A DNA stretch of 64,000 nucleotides, taken from the NCBI RefSeq assembly GCF_041956535.1, contig NW_027192215.1, positions 365,179 to 429,178 on the forward strand. Direction: 5' to 3'. A program made the translations under genes and the position numbers. This stretch comes from Calcarisporiella thermophila CBS 279.70 (lineage: Eukaryota; Calcarisporiellomycota). Of the stretch, positions 1 to 12,519 are shown in pieces (within the stretch, counting starts at the first letter, position 1; each line of letters opens with the position of its first letter). The notes beneath the pieces are model-generated. The model had not been told where the DNA came from. It saw nothing but the letters and a program-made list of their open reading frames with translations, and searched no databases.

Positions 1-1471
1 TAACCTACTAGAGGAAGGGAGAATTTTGATGGTGGTTTTTAGAAAGCTACTACAAGTGATTGTGTATCGATTGCACTAAAAATGAGCGCTCTAGGTTGGA
101 TACTCGCAGAGTTATTAGCACTCAAAGTTTTTGCTATAATACTAGAGATTTATATCTAAATAGTTTGGTCCAATCAAATCCCATAATTCTTATTTCTATA
201 TTTCTGATTCTGTCTGATTTTTTGTGGAAACTCCCAAATAAGGGGTTGAATTTTTTAATCGCTCTGCCATCCAATTTATCCCACAAATAGTCCATAATTC
301 AACTAGCTCACTTAACTACTTAAGCTAGATTGTCGATAAACAGGTATAGAAGGGTTCTGACCGAAATAGCGAGCGTTTATAAATGTTCAGCATTTAGTAA
401 CATGGGTCGATTGATTTCAAATAACAAATTGATACAAACTGGCAATCAATGGATGATATCGCTTAAGACTAATCGCCAATATTGTTGACAAGTAATTTTG
501 TCCTTCGTTGGATAAGTCTGGTTAGATGCAGAAGCTACACAAAAATACGTCGCTCTGATGGTACGTGGCTAGGGAGTAGAGTCGGAGGAAAGGCCGAGAT
601 TTGGAGTAATCGTAAGCACACTTCAGGTTTACACTTACAATCCACTATTTAACAACTCTATAATGTGAATTTGCTAATCAATATCAACCTTTAAACCTGC
701 ACTCACATTAGATAGCTTACCTTTTAGACTGAATAACCATACGTTCATAAATACTATCCTCCTTCAAGGTATATTTAACCATTTTATACTGATACTTGTT
801 TTCCTTATTTGTAAGTTCATTATACCATTGCGTGTTTACTCAGCTCGAATAATTAAATATCTATGTGAAAACTGGTGCTTCGAGAAATTAGTTGAGAATT
901 TTGTCGGTGGTTGCTGCATAGAATAAAGATTAGTTTTCCCAAAATCCGATGCACCTTATTAAAGTATCAAGTGGTTTAAGATCTCAAATATAGTCTTTTT
1001 AGAGTGGCTTTCGAAAGCTGCAAGGTCATAATGCATACATATTTGTCAACTCGCAGAGCCTGTGTGGTTAATTACACGAGATTTGAATGAATCTTTTGAA
1101 TACTGAGATCAAAATCAGACTTAATGAGCTTGGTGTTGCTTGACTATAAAATCAAGTTAATTAAAACTAGTAGGAGTATTACCAGATATTTTGCGCTCAG
1201 AAAGGGAACGAATGAGGTGCAAAGTAGCTATTTGATTCGAGGGGACACAGAACCAACATTAAACTGTGACTGATTTTCAATCAACGCCCCCTTATGACAT
1301 CACACTTGAAGCTCTTAATTTCAACTCCGGAAACACAAATTTTTTGTTTTCAATTTTCCTCTCTATCCTTTTCGAAGTTACTGAAGTGTAATTGAGCTTG
1401 GACTATCATCTAGGCGGCCAAAGACTATAGACTTCTTGACCAAATAGAAAACAGCTGCTAAAAGTAAAATC
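1..1471. other. Gene-free 5' stretch, AT-rich
   Basis: Open frames here are short, lack recognisable domains and are broken by stops in all six frames. The last few hundred bases before 1472 are presumably the promoter and 5' UTR of the eIF4A gene, but I see no clear TATA box. Nothing else can be supported. Confidence 0.6.
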
Positions 1472-2992
1472 ATGAGCAATAATCTAGGAAGGTTGGTATT
1501 TCTCGGAACATACATATAAAGATTTTCAGAATTCTAACTATGGTTACACACTGTTCTTAGCAAAGAGGAGTTTAATGATGATGTGGGGGGTGTTATTGAG
1601 GTAACTATCTCACGAACATTCATAGCAAGGACTTCAAACAACTGAACCATTTTTTACTTTTCCTTCTCTATGATCATAGTCCAACTGGGATGAAATTGTT
1701 GACAACTTTGATGATATGAAATTGAAGGATGAACTCCTTCGTGGTATCTATGCATATGGTTTTGAACGCCCGTCTGCAATTCAGCAGCGGGCTATTATGC
1801 CCGTGATCAAGGGGCACGATGTAATTGCGCAGGCGCAATCTGGTACTGGCAAAACTGCCACATTCTCCATCTCGATCCTCCAAAAAATTGATACAGGTGT
1901 TAGCCAGTGCCAGGCACTCATCCTGGCGCCAACTCGTGAACTTGCACAACAGATCCAGAAAGTGGTGATTGCACTTGGTGATTTCATGAACGTTGACTGC
2001 CATGCGTGCATTGGTGGAACGAATGTACGCGAGGATATGAAACGTCTTGAAGCCGGTGTCCACGTTGTTGTGGGAACGCCCGGTAGAGTGTTTGATATGA
2101 TTAATCGCCGTGCTCTTAAGACTGATAACATCAAGATGTTCGTGCTTGATGAGGCTGATGAGATGCTATCCCGTGGGTTCAAGGAGCAGATCTATGACGT
2201 ATTTCAACGCTTGCCCCCAAGCATGCAGGTAGTATTGCTGTCCGCCACTATGCCCTCCGACGTGCTCGAGGTGACAAACAAATTCATGCGGGATCCTGTG
2301 CGTATTCTTGTGAAACGGGACGAGATCACGCTGGAAGGTGTAAGTTGAATATTTTTACACGCAATGCGCATCTATCTTCGAGTTTCATTTCCAAACCCAA
2401 TATTAATATGCTTTAACCTTTATTTCTAGATCAAACAATTCTATATTGCTGTAGAAAAGGAGGAATGGAAACTCGACACCCTGAGTGACCTCTATGAGAC
2501 AGTGACCATCACTCAAGCCATCATCTTCTGCAACACACGACGCAAAGTAGACTGGCTGACGGAAAAATTAACAGAACGCGAGTTCACCGTGTCCGCCATG
2601 CATGGAGATATGGAGCAGGTGCAGAGAGACCTTATTATGAAAGAGTTCCGTTCTGGTTCTTCCCGCGTGCTCATTACGACTGATTTAATGGCCCGTGGAA
2701 TTGACGTGCAGCAAGTCTCACTCGTCATCAACTATGACTTGCCTACAAACAAAGAGAATTATATTCATCGTATTGGACGTGGAGGACGTTTTGGTCGCAA
2801 GGGTGTTGGAATCAACTTTGTGACTGAGGGCGATGTGGGCATGATGCGCGAGATTGAAAAATTCTACAATACTCAAGTTGAGGAAATGCCCATGAATGGT
2901 ATGTTATCGAAGTTTTTTAAATATGGTTGTTTAAAATCGATTCTGACAAGTATTTTTTTTATTTTAAATACATAGTTGCGGATCTCATCTAA
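1472..2992 (+). CDS. TIF1: Eukaryotic translation initiation factor 4A (DEAD-box RNA helicase)
   Basis: ATP-dependent RNA helicase of the cytosolic cap-binding complex eIF4F, which unwinds mRNA 5' leaders for ribosome scanning. I place five exons: 1472-1491, 1561-1600, 1680-2339, 2430-2898 and 2976-2992, giving about 401 aa, the usual eIF4A length. Visible motifs in order: the Q-motif region after [21 protein letters not shown] (Walker A), [25 protein letters not shown], and [11 protein letters not shown]. The C terminus is VADLI, as in other eIF4As, and is encoded across the last intron. The first intron has a weak donor (GTTGGT) but a classic TTCTAAC branch site, and it joins a 20-nt coding exon to a 40-nt exon in the correct phase. 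The start at 1472 depends on that join; everything from 1562 onward is secure. Residues are near-identical to animal and yeast eIF4A, so the family is certain. Confidence 0.96.
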
Positions 2993-5900
2993 GCTTTAAC
3001 AAGGATCTCCAATGATTTCCCTCTCCCCCCTCCCTTTAACATCATTTCATTCGTTATCCCTTTCCGATTTTTTTATATCGCCTCTAGTCTATCCTTGATT
3101 CTCAAATTGCGTATATGTTCTTTTTACTATAATTATAATGCACAAAAGAGGGAAAAAATTATATAGGCAATATAGACTACTTATTCTTACCATCAGACCT
3201 ACTTGCATTAAATTTCACTTAGAAAGCATTTTTATTTTTCTATTGACGGATTGAAAATAAGATTCCATCCGGTTCTGCATCTCATTAGATGTTGAGTATA
3301 CTTATTATAATAGGACCTCGAGTAGGAAGTCATTGAAATATACATTGAAATTTTTCGACGATATATTTTGAAAAAAATTGCAAGATTGTTCCCTATTTCT
3401 CATCGGGTTCAGTTCTTTTGGCTTTCGGGAATCGCTCTTGTTGTTTCCCTTGCAAATATTAAATTTCTATTCACCCTTCTGGAAATAGCTATTTGATTTA
3501 TGGTCAAAAAATTGTCTTATAATTTGAGTTGGACAACTTAAATTCCTAATTAATTCTGATAAATCTGTCGCCAGTATTGAACTTAGGTTTAAATTGTAAC
3601 ATTAAGCTACAGAGCTATTAACTAGTTTGCTGAAATTAGTGTTTTTATTTGTATTCTTCATAGGATTTTAAGCTTAGTCGAGAACGATTTAATCGTTTGG
3701 ATTTGGCATAGAATGACATGTAGAATGCTCATGTCCACGCCACTTCAGATAGGCACTAATATGTTTTATTTTTGCAAAGGGTTAAATCACATTGATGGTA
3801 TTTACCCAAGTCTGATGAGGTTAACCACATGTAACCTTTCGTAAGATCAAAATGTGCTAAATTGCACTCATTATGATCACTCAGTTCTGTAACAGAGTAA
3901 AATGCAAATGCATCTGATTTTGGGCATATAGTTTTGCAGTTTACATGATATATACAACTCCGCAAGATAATAGTAGCACAAAAATCAACACTAGTGAACA
4001 CTATTAGAAAAGTACCCCGTTCTTTACTAATTCGTTAGTGTCATTGGTATCGTCATGATGCAGAGAAAAATGTGGTAAAAAACTTCGAGAAATCTTTCCA
4101 GGTCCTACTCGTACTTATTCCGAAAGTTTTCTTGCCACCACGTGCCAGGTTACAAAAAGCCGGTAAATGCAAATCTATTGACATATCATCAGCACAATGA
4201 CATGTGATGTTGAAGCATCTACCGATGTCATTCTAACATGAAAGATCCAGTAAATTGATATCACGCATTCATAATTGCCAGTGCTCTTTGCTTCATCGAC
4301 TCTTTTTGGTCATGTTATTTACATTTAGCCAGGCTACACTATAAGGGCAGTATCAAGTTGGGCAATTATGAAAGTTGTTAATGCCTGCATAACTGTGATA
4401 TACACCCACTACCAGAACGTATTCGCCATATGGTTATAGCAATATGTTTTTTGAAACCACAGTATCCGCTGCCAAGCTCATTCGCAATGAGGACATCTGG
4501 AATAATGTTTATCAAGCCGGGTACAAGCTTGAGAGGACCCTGTAATTTCACCCCCAATGGAGAGTGGTTGATGTGTTTTCCCCTACCCTTATTCTGTTAC
4601 TCCCTCATCATGGGGCATCTATATTGAGGTGCCCAAGGCAACCATCGTACCATTCTCGATCTCTGAAATCTTTACATTCGAGCAAGGTAAAAGCCAAATC
4701 CTACGCGTATACATTAGTTTCTGGAGAACGACCAGGCGTGACTGGTAGTCCGAATATATTCCAGATAATATTTGTGTTACGTCAGTTAATAGCACACTTG
4801 TACGAGCACGCGCCTTACATGTACGAGCATACGTCTCACCATCTTTACTTCTTTTTATCTCCTACCCTATCCCATCAGATATATATATAGTATGTGCTTT
4901 CTCTCTTATTAAATTCCGTAGTGTGTGTTATTTGTGTTAACCCTTCTGTCTGTTTACTTTCCTTTTATCAATATACTCTTATTAAAATACAACAGTTTCG
5001 AATGAGAATAAGTGATTTGTCAAGTAGCCAAATTCCAAAGGACAGGCTCTTTTGAGCCTACCCTTTGTGCTCAGCCACCGCAACATGTCGACACGCTGGG
5101 GCCTCATGTGCTTCAACCTTCAACCAGCTCTCGTGATACGGAAGGCGTATCGTGAAGCAATTCCACCACAATAACCTCCAAAATTCATTATATTATTTAG
5201 CAGAGAAACTTAAGTTCTACTTTAACTCAAATAGGGTGAAGAGTACTTCAGGATAGCACTCTATCACGGAGGGTGAAGACTTCTGCTGCTTGACCAAAAA
5301 CGGCTAATTCAGCCCTAGAATGGTAGAGAATCTGGACAACTGCGCATAGAAATCCAGTTCTTCCAAAACACCATTCCCTTCGCTGGTAAAATCTCGTAGA
5401 GAGGGTACCGACCAACGTTTTAAACGTCAGGCAGGATCATCGATGCACTCGTTGCATCCTTCACAAGGAGAACATATGACAAGACTTCTTTGAATGGCTC
5501 GGTCTCAACCCGAATTGGGACTAGGCCACCAAAGTATTCACAGTATTCACAGTATTTCGTCTACAACATATCAAAGGCAGTGTCCAGAGCAAACCTGATA
5601 CTTGGGATATTAGTGGGAATATAATCCAACTTGAAGCTCAAGTCGTGTTGGACGCAGTGCTCTGTCAAGTTATAGAGGATGCATTACATAGTAATTTCGA
5701 TAATGTACAAATCCAACCAAAGAAATCTGCCAGAGAGCTAGTGGGCAAATAGTGAGCTTGATAGGAGCAGGATGAAAGCAAGCTAAAATGGGGTGTGGAG
5801 TAGAAGTTTCCAGAACAAGGTAGAAAAGCCGTGGAGCTAGGGTAGAGAAGGTGGAAAGGCACCATCTGATCTTGGAGGTAACAGGACCAACTCTATACTC

Positions 5901-8460
5901 GAATTTTTATTTTTCCTCTATATTATCTGTCTTACTTATTTCGGTCTATTCCAGCTATTATATTTTATTAGCAAAACATTTTATCTTATTTTTTATCCTT
6001 TTTTATATTATTGGGTATTGATTACACCTCATTCTATTTTTTATTTTCTCTCTTTCTTTTGCATTTAAAACTATTGCTCGATTTGTAAGACTATCACCCT
6101 ATAAAAAAGGCGATGGTCCTATTTCACAGAGATTTAATTGTATTACTTTTAACCTTTAGTATGTGTTGAAAAAGCCACGCGGAAATTTACTGAAGTGTTT
6201 TCGAATTGCGTGTTAAGTCGGAGTTGTATTAACTAAGCAATAATATATATAACTTTCTCATATGCTTTGATCTTTTATTATGTAATTCAGGCACTCTAGT
6301 TTAAGGGATTGAATAAGTGAAGGTAGTAATTAAAGTGTTTATCTCTTTCTTCATATTATTTATAAATACTAGCCTACTACTTTTTTTTCAACTACATCTT
6401 TCCCAAAAATTCTCTTTCATTGGCTCTATATACTAATTACAAAATCCTATCAAAACTCCGTCGCAATTCTTGGAATATATTAAGGAGGGCTTAAGAGTTT
6501 TATTGATTATTATTCTAAATAGAAAAAGCATATTTGCAATTGTAAGAAACTGTTAAAAGAAGGTAGTCTTTGTCTAGGGTTGAAAATTTGGCCTAGTATT
6601 CGACTGACAAGATTTCTTACCAGTAAGAGAGATCCGTGTATATCATTAACAAAAATCGGAGTTATGCATAACGAAAATACATAAAACGTGTAAAATACGT
6701 GAGAATTAGGCAAATGAATCATGCAGGTAATGTCCTACAATGTTATAGCAAAATTTAGTTTTTTACATTCTTCACAGTTTAAAATACTATTTTATTGAAT
6801 TAATAGGTCAAGAAATAGGTTTAGACTAGGGGATTTTTCCGATTGTTAAAACCCAAGGTGAAGGATATTACGCTTTATTTAAGATGCTACGCCCAAGTTA
6901 TTTTATAAATCTAGAAGCCATCTTTATCAATAGAAAAATTTCCAGTAAATATACGTATTTATAATCAATCAATTGTACGGGCAAACTTAAATAAGTATGA
7001 CATACGATCCTGGGAAGATATGTTGGACATACAAGTAATATGAGCGTCGCGGAGTAAGGTCCTTTTGGCATTGAACTATTTCACAATGACTTTAATACAA
7101 CTCCTATCATCTCTATATATACATATATTAAAGTAATATTGCCTTCATGTCTACATGGGTGTGTAGAATATAATACTGGGAGAATATAAGATAAATATAA
7201 TATAAATTATTAGATAAATACGAATATTCATCTGATAGAGACATAATGTTCATATTTGTAATTAAATAGCCGAGACTCACAAAGGATCAAGGTTATAGTA
7301 AGCAACGCACGAACGAGATTAATACACTCCGCAAAACTGGCTCATCAGTATTGCGTACTCGAGCAAATTTCCTGTTGGGGCAAAATACGCTTACACAGGT
7401 CTTACATGGAACAAGGTAAGTTTTAATATAAGTAGCTCTAGGCTCCTTTTAGGATGTTTGAGATGACTGGATATGGAGTTGCCGCCTTAGGGATGACTGA
7501 TGTTTGTCATCTCTAACTCAAGTCTAAAACTTATATTCATAACCACAGATGAGCCTCGATTGCAATGATAGACTGCCAAATGATTTAGGGAAAACTCCAA
7601 TCCCTTTACTGCCAAGCCTGGACATGGTCCGTTCATAGGCTATTGCATAAAAGGGATAATGATTTTCCGTATTTAAATTTTGAATGGCTGAGCCATTCCT
7701 TTTTCTAATATCGGTTTAACACCTTTATAGCTGTATGACAATTGCTCGATAGTATCTCGACTTTAAAAATCCTTAATAGCGAATTGTATTATAACGTGGG
7801 CATCGCAAAGTCTTTTTAACAATTATCAGTTTTCTTGTATGAGTAAGCATCAACACCAAGTTTTCAATTGGAGATTTGGATTCTGAAACACAGATTCGGG
7901 AAAATAGTTCCCTTGATTCATGCTAGGTATAAGACGTAATTCAAGAATTAAATGGTGTACGCATTGATTTTACCAACCGATAAAAAACTTAAACTTTATA
8001 TTAAACATTTCAAACGGAAATAGTATCTTTAAATCGAGAACGAAATAATATTATTAATTACATGGAGTACTATTCCCACACGTTAGCGGAAACTTAGTAG
8101 ACGATTGCGAAATTTTCACCTATGGTCATAATATATGGACACTTTGATGAGAGGTAAACTTATATTAAGAAATGGAAGGTGCCCCAGGTTGGAATCAACA
8201 AGATTAGAGTGAGGGATCCTAATGTAGCGGTAGCGGTACCCCTCCATAAACTCAAAGTAGTCAAATTTTCTTTACTTTGAATAAATCAAATTGAATGTAG
8301 AAGTAGAGCGATTCGGACTACGACACATCATAGGAGAAAAAAGAGTGAAAAAAAGGAAAAAAATATATAAAAAGAAAAACTTTAAAATTCTTTATATAAA
8401 TATTTTGGGTATAAAGAAAACCTACGGCTTTCACCGCATTGTTTTTTTTGCTATATTTTA
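2993..8460. other. Long AT-rich gene-poor region
   Basis: No open frame in these 5.4 kb shows a recognisable domain or a plausible splice-joined gene. The only structured piece is an LTR-like segment near 4775-4995, listed separately, followed by about 0.9 kb of slightly GC-richer DNA up to about 5880 that could be the decayed inside of the same element. The rest is low-complexity A/T-rich DNA. Confidence 0.6.
4775..4995 (+). repeat. Possible solo LTR of a retroelement
   Basis: The segment begins near TGTTACGTCAG and ends near AAAATACAACA, that is TG at one end and CA at the other, as LTRs do. It carries an internal TATATATATA promoter-like stretch followed by T-rich and AATAAA-like tracts. 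TGTTACG is a start often seen in Ty3/Gypsy-type LTRs. I could not find a second copy in the window or a clear target-site duplication, so the borders are guesses. The 0.9 kb to its right has a base composition closer to coding DNA but many stops, which would fit decayed internal sequence. Confidence 0.3.
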
Positions 8461-8464
8461 GATC

Positions 8465-8478
8465 CCTATATATATAAA
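8465..8478 (+). promoter_or_regulatory. TATA-like element upstream of the NRPS gene
   Basis: A run CTATATATATAAA lies about 55-60 bp upstream of the ATG at 8529. That is a plausible spacing for a fungal TATA box followed by a short leader. No other regulatory motif was recognised. Confidence 0.4.
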
Positions 8479-8528
8479 TCCAACAATACTTTTTTCGATT
8501 ATAAAAATTCCTTTTCACTTTGATAAAA

Positions 8529-11500
8529 ATGACTATTAACGAAGTTACTCTTCAAGACAAAAAGAGCAAAGCTAGTCAAGTTTTGACTAATATTGTTGGT
8601 GGTATCAAGCCCCGGGAAGTGGAAGATATATACCCAGCTACCCCCTTGCAAACAAGCTTTATCACGGCTCTTGCTCACGACCCTCAATCCCACTTGATGC
8701 AAACGGTTTATGAGATCGAAGGTGATTTTGATATATCTCGATTGAAGTCCGCTTGGCATAAAGTCGCAGCTGCAAATACCATTCTGCGTACGGCTTTTGT
8801 CTCGACTCAAGAAGGCGTGTTTCAGGTGGTGCTTAAGTCACCACAAGATGTTTTTGAACGATATATGGAATAGAATGAAGAGGATGTTCATGAACTCCAG
8901 GAGAATTATTTGATATCTGATCGTCGCCGCGGATTCCGTGTGGATGCAACTGCGTTTATAAGGCTTGGGGTTGTCCATATAAAAGGAAAGAACCGTTATA
9001 GGCTCTTCTGGACGATACATCATTCTGTTATGGATAGAGTGTCATTTTTTGTGGCAATTAGCGATACGCTGCAAACATATTTAAGTGGAAGTGTGAAGTC
9101 TCGAACACCATTCAAAACACACGTTGAGTCCATCTTATCAGCCAATTTTACTGAAGCAAGAGATTATTGGAAGGCCGTCTTCGCAGGTGCCACAGTCCCT
9201 GAGAAGCTGAATTTTTCCGACGGCAACACAGAACTCGAGGGATCAGGCATGCTCATGCAAACTTATAATCTAGATGTTTCAATGGATGCAGTGCGGCGCT
9301 ACTGTAACCAAACCGGTCTTATCCAGTCAAACTTTCTACAAGCCATTTGGGCCATAGTTTTGCGACATTATACACGTAGTGATGATGTGATCTTTGGATG
9401 TGTTGCCACGGATGAAAATGCCAGCGATTCTTTAAGGTTTGATCAATATATATAACAATTGCATCACAAACCTTGTGGTTTGTGGCTGGAGCCCCTTTTT
9501 TCGGTTAGATTATTAATATGCTTATAATTTTAGATCAATTGGTGTGCTTGGGAATATAATACCAGTCCGGGTCGTGCTAAAAGATTCGATGACAATGTCA
9601 GAGCTTGCGCTGGCTATGCAAAATTATCATAGGGCCTCACTTCCTTACAGCCATGTTCCGCTTGCTGATATCAAGCGTTGGACAGGTTTGCCTTGGATGC
9701 AGGAGATGTTCCCAACTCTATTTGATTTCCAACAAATCGGCGCTCAACAAATTGCGTTCGAAAGCATCGGGAATGGATTTAAAATTACTAAATTAGATAG
9801 TTACGAGTCCAGGAAATATTCCATATCACTTAATATAAAATCAACATCAACATACTTAAGTGCAGATATCTTATTCAGTTCTGCCATAGTCGGTTACGAC
9901 GTCATTAGTAGGATGATATCCAAGTTCAATGAGGTGCTGGGAATAGTATTGAACACATCTGCAGATTCGATTCCAACACTAAGTGATCTCGATTCACTTA
10001 CTTCAACTGATATTTCATTTATTTCAAAAATAAGTCACGGAAAGCACACCCCATTAGTCTATCAATGTCTTCACCATGGATTTGAGATCAATGCTATCAA
10101 ACAACCTCATGCCATTGCTGTCGAGGAACTCACAGGAGTTACCATTACTTATGGCGACTTGGATGCGCGCGCCAATGCCCTAGCCCATGAACTGAGAAGG
10201 GAGGGTGTAGCTCCTGGAAGCAGAGTTGGTCTCGTCATCAAGAGATCGATCGAGATGCTTGTCGGTATCCTTGCTATCCTTAAAGCTGGAGGCGCTTATG
10301 TGCCAATTGATGCCGCATTTCCAAGAGATCGTATAGAGTATATTCTGAGCGATGCAGGCTGTGATATTGTAGTCACAATGAGGAGAGCAATTAGTTCATC
10401 CATTCAGAAGGAGTCGCGTAAAATCATGCTGATAGATGATTATATGCAGCAGCTACAAGGCGAAGTTACAAAACCCGAGGATTTAAGCACAAGTGATGAC
10501 ACGGCTTTTGTGGTTTACACCTCCGGAACTACAGGCAAGCCAAAAGGAGTTCCAATTCATCATGGGGGAGCTATGAATTGCGTGCAGGATCTCCTCAGCA
10601 AGAATGGATCAGGGCCAGGAGTAGCACAAGCGCAATTCATGGCGGTAGGGTTCGATGGTGCAGTTTCAGAGATTTTTCCGTGCCTGACAAATGGCGGAAA
10701 GTTAATCCTTCGGTCTGGAGAGGATGTGCTTGAGTCATTAAAGAAAGTACAGTCGCTAATGATAACTCCGAGTGGCCTACAGCATATCAATCCAGAGAGC
10801 GTTCCAAATCTACAAGTCGTTATACTAGTTGGTGAACCGGTTCCTCAAGTATTGGCTGAACATTGGTTGCCTCACGTGAAAATCTTTAATGGATACGGTC
10901 CTACGGAAACAAGTCTAGGTACTAGCGTGCAGGAGCTTAAACATGGGCAAAGAGTGGGAGTAGGACGTCCATTTAACAACGTATCATACTATGTGTTGGA
11001 CCATAACCTCAAGATGGTTCCATTGGGAGTCCCAGGAGAACTCTATATCGGAGGCCCTGGTGTTGCAAAGGGATATGTTAATCGACCAGATCTTACCGAA
11101 GAGCGCTTCATCGATAATCCATTCTCTGCAGGAACCAAAATGTACCGAACTGGCGATTTAGTACGCTGGAACTCGGAAGGCAATCTTGAGATAATGGGAC
11201 GAATAGATGATCAAGTGAAACTGAAGGGATATCGTATTGAGCTTGGTGAAGTAGCCTCCGCCATGAATGCATATGTCGGGGTAGATGCAGCCGTGGCTGT
11301 AGTCAAGGACAACGCACTCATTGGATTTGTCACTCCTGATCATGTGGATGTCGAAGCTCTGCGAGATTCTTTGTTCGAGTTTCTTCCCGAGTATATGGTG
11401 CCCGCTACCATTGTGGCTCTGGAGAAGTTCCCCTTGACAACCAATGGAAAAGTTGACAAAGCGAAGCTGAAGGAGATTCCACTTCAACAAGCTGATAGCC

Positions 11501-12519
11501 AGCAGCTACCGGCTACCGACAAGCAGAAGCTGGTTGTCAATCTGATGGCGTCAGTTCTCAACATTGATGCAAGCACAATTGATATAAATACATCATTCTT
11601 TGCTCTTGGTGGCGACTCTGTCTCTGCTATAGCGTTTGTAACGGTACTCCGCAGACATGGTCTTCATATTTCAATTAAACAATTATATAAAACACCAACA
11701 CCTGCGAGACTGGTGGCTGAACCCACGTCTAATACCGCGGATAACTCGGATATAGTTGTCAACCATAATCCTACCATCAATACTAATCCGGTATCCGGAA
11801 AATCTCTTCGTATTGTCTGTCTTCACGGATCAAATATGAGCGGGAAGATCATGAAGCTCAAGATGGCGCCGCTAGAAAAGACACTTGGTTCTGCAGTTAA
11901 TTTTATCTACATAGATGCCTGTTACGAGTCGTCCTCCGACTGTACTTATCGAAAATACTCATTATATAATTCCATGATCTAACTTTCTTAATTTATACAT
12001 ATAGTTGCTCAAGAAGTGAAGAGATATTACGACAGCTCCGTCTTATCATGGACTCCGGCTGAACCGCCTCAGAGTAAGCAGGTTGAACGTGCGGTCTTCC
12101 ACATCCTCTCGATTTTGTCCTTCATTGGAAAGGTGGACGGTCTCTTAGGATTCTGCGAAGGATCCCGGATCGTTGAGCTATTGGATAGATTGGCACAAAG
12201 TGGAGAGATTAAACGACAGTGGGACTTCAGTGTTCATATATCTGGTGTCCTTCTCAATCCGTCTCCTACGTTTGATCTTCTACCACCCAAATTGGCAAAT
12301 CCTGACACTTGCCCCACTATATCGATTCCTTCTGCTCACTGCATGAGCCCCAACGACAAGTTTTATCCAATTAACTTGAAAATTCAAGGGCGATATAATC
12401 CAGAATTGAGCTTGACACTGGAACACGACAGCGGGCACTCAATTCCTCAAACACCAGGGCCTGTCAATGCCTTGGGATCACTAATACTGGAGACTGCAAA
12501 AAAGTGCCAAAAATTCTAA
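8529..12519 (+). pseudogene. Single-module NRPS (C-A-T) fused to an FSH1-like hydrolase, with in-frame stop
   Basis: Exons are 8529-9436, 9534-11941 and 12005-12519, about 1276 codons if the stop is read through. Order: condensation domain (HHSVMD at about residues 164-169), adenylation domain (about 500-940: LKAGGAYVPID, YTSGTTGKPKG, NGYGPTE, YRTGDL, GRIDDQVKLKGYRIELGE, NGKVDK), carrier domain (LGGDS, Ser about 998 for phosphopantetheine), then an FSH1/DUF341-type alpha/beta hydrolase (about 1060-1276: LHGSNM, GFCEG, HDSGHSIP). It would activate one amino acid, condense it with a donor and possibly release the product. Three oddities: a TAG at 8871-8873 (codon 115) lies in frame with coding sequence on both sides; the C-domain motif ends in R instead of G (HHSVMDR); and the hydrolase nucleophile is Cys (about 1156) where the family has Ser. 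By hand the specificity residues read roughly D-G-S-I-I-V-G-L-G, which I cannot assign. Either a recent pseudogene, or a 45-48 nt intron removes the stop. Confidence 0.85.
8871..8873 (+). other. In-frame TAG inside the NRPS condensation domain
   Basis: The frame from ATG 8529 reads coherently as a C domain up to this TAG and resumes in the same frame immediately after it. A change from a Trp codon (TGG) would explain it. Possible GT donors at 8826, 8829 and 8850 with an AG at 8872-8873 would give frame-preserving introns of 48, 45 or 24 nt. The first two would remove the QVV stretch, which is usually conserved in C domains, so I favour a true nonsense codon. Confidence 0.8.

Noticed and set aside
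60-290. 76-codon open frame at the window start
   Set aside because: AT-rich, no domain, no signal peptide, no plausible splicing partners; likely chance.
1674-2182. Minus-strand open frames of 129 and 133 codons over eIF4A
   Set aside because: They are antisense shadows of the strongly conserved helicase exon and show no domain of their own.
4430-4890. Two overlapping open frames of 65 and 108 codons
   Set aside because: Low-complexity composition with no family resemblance; the second runs into the LTR-like segment.
8910-9455. Separate gene downstream of the TAG in the NRPS
   Set aside because: It continues the condensation domain in the same frame and splices to the following exon, so it is part of the same gene.
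11158-11490. 110-codon minus-strand frame within the NRPS
   Set aside because: Antisense of the adenylation domain; no own features.
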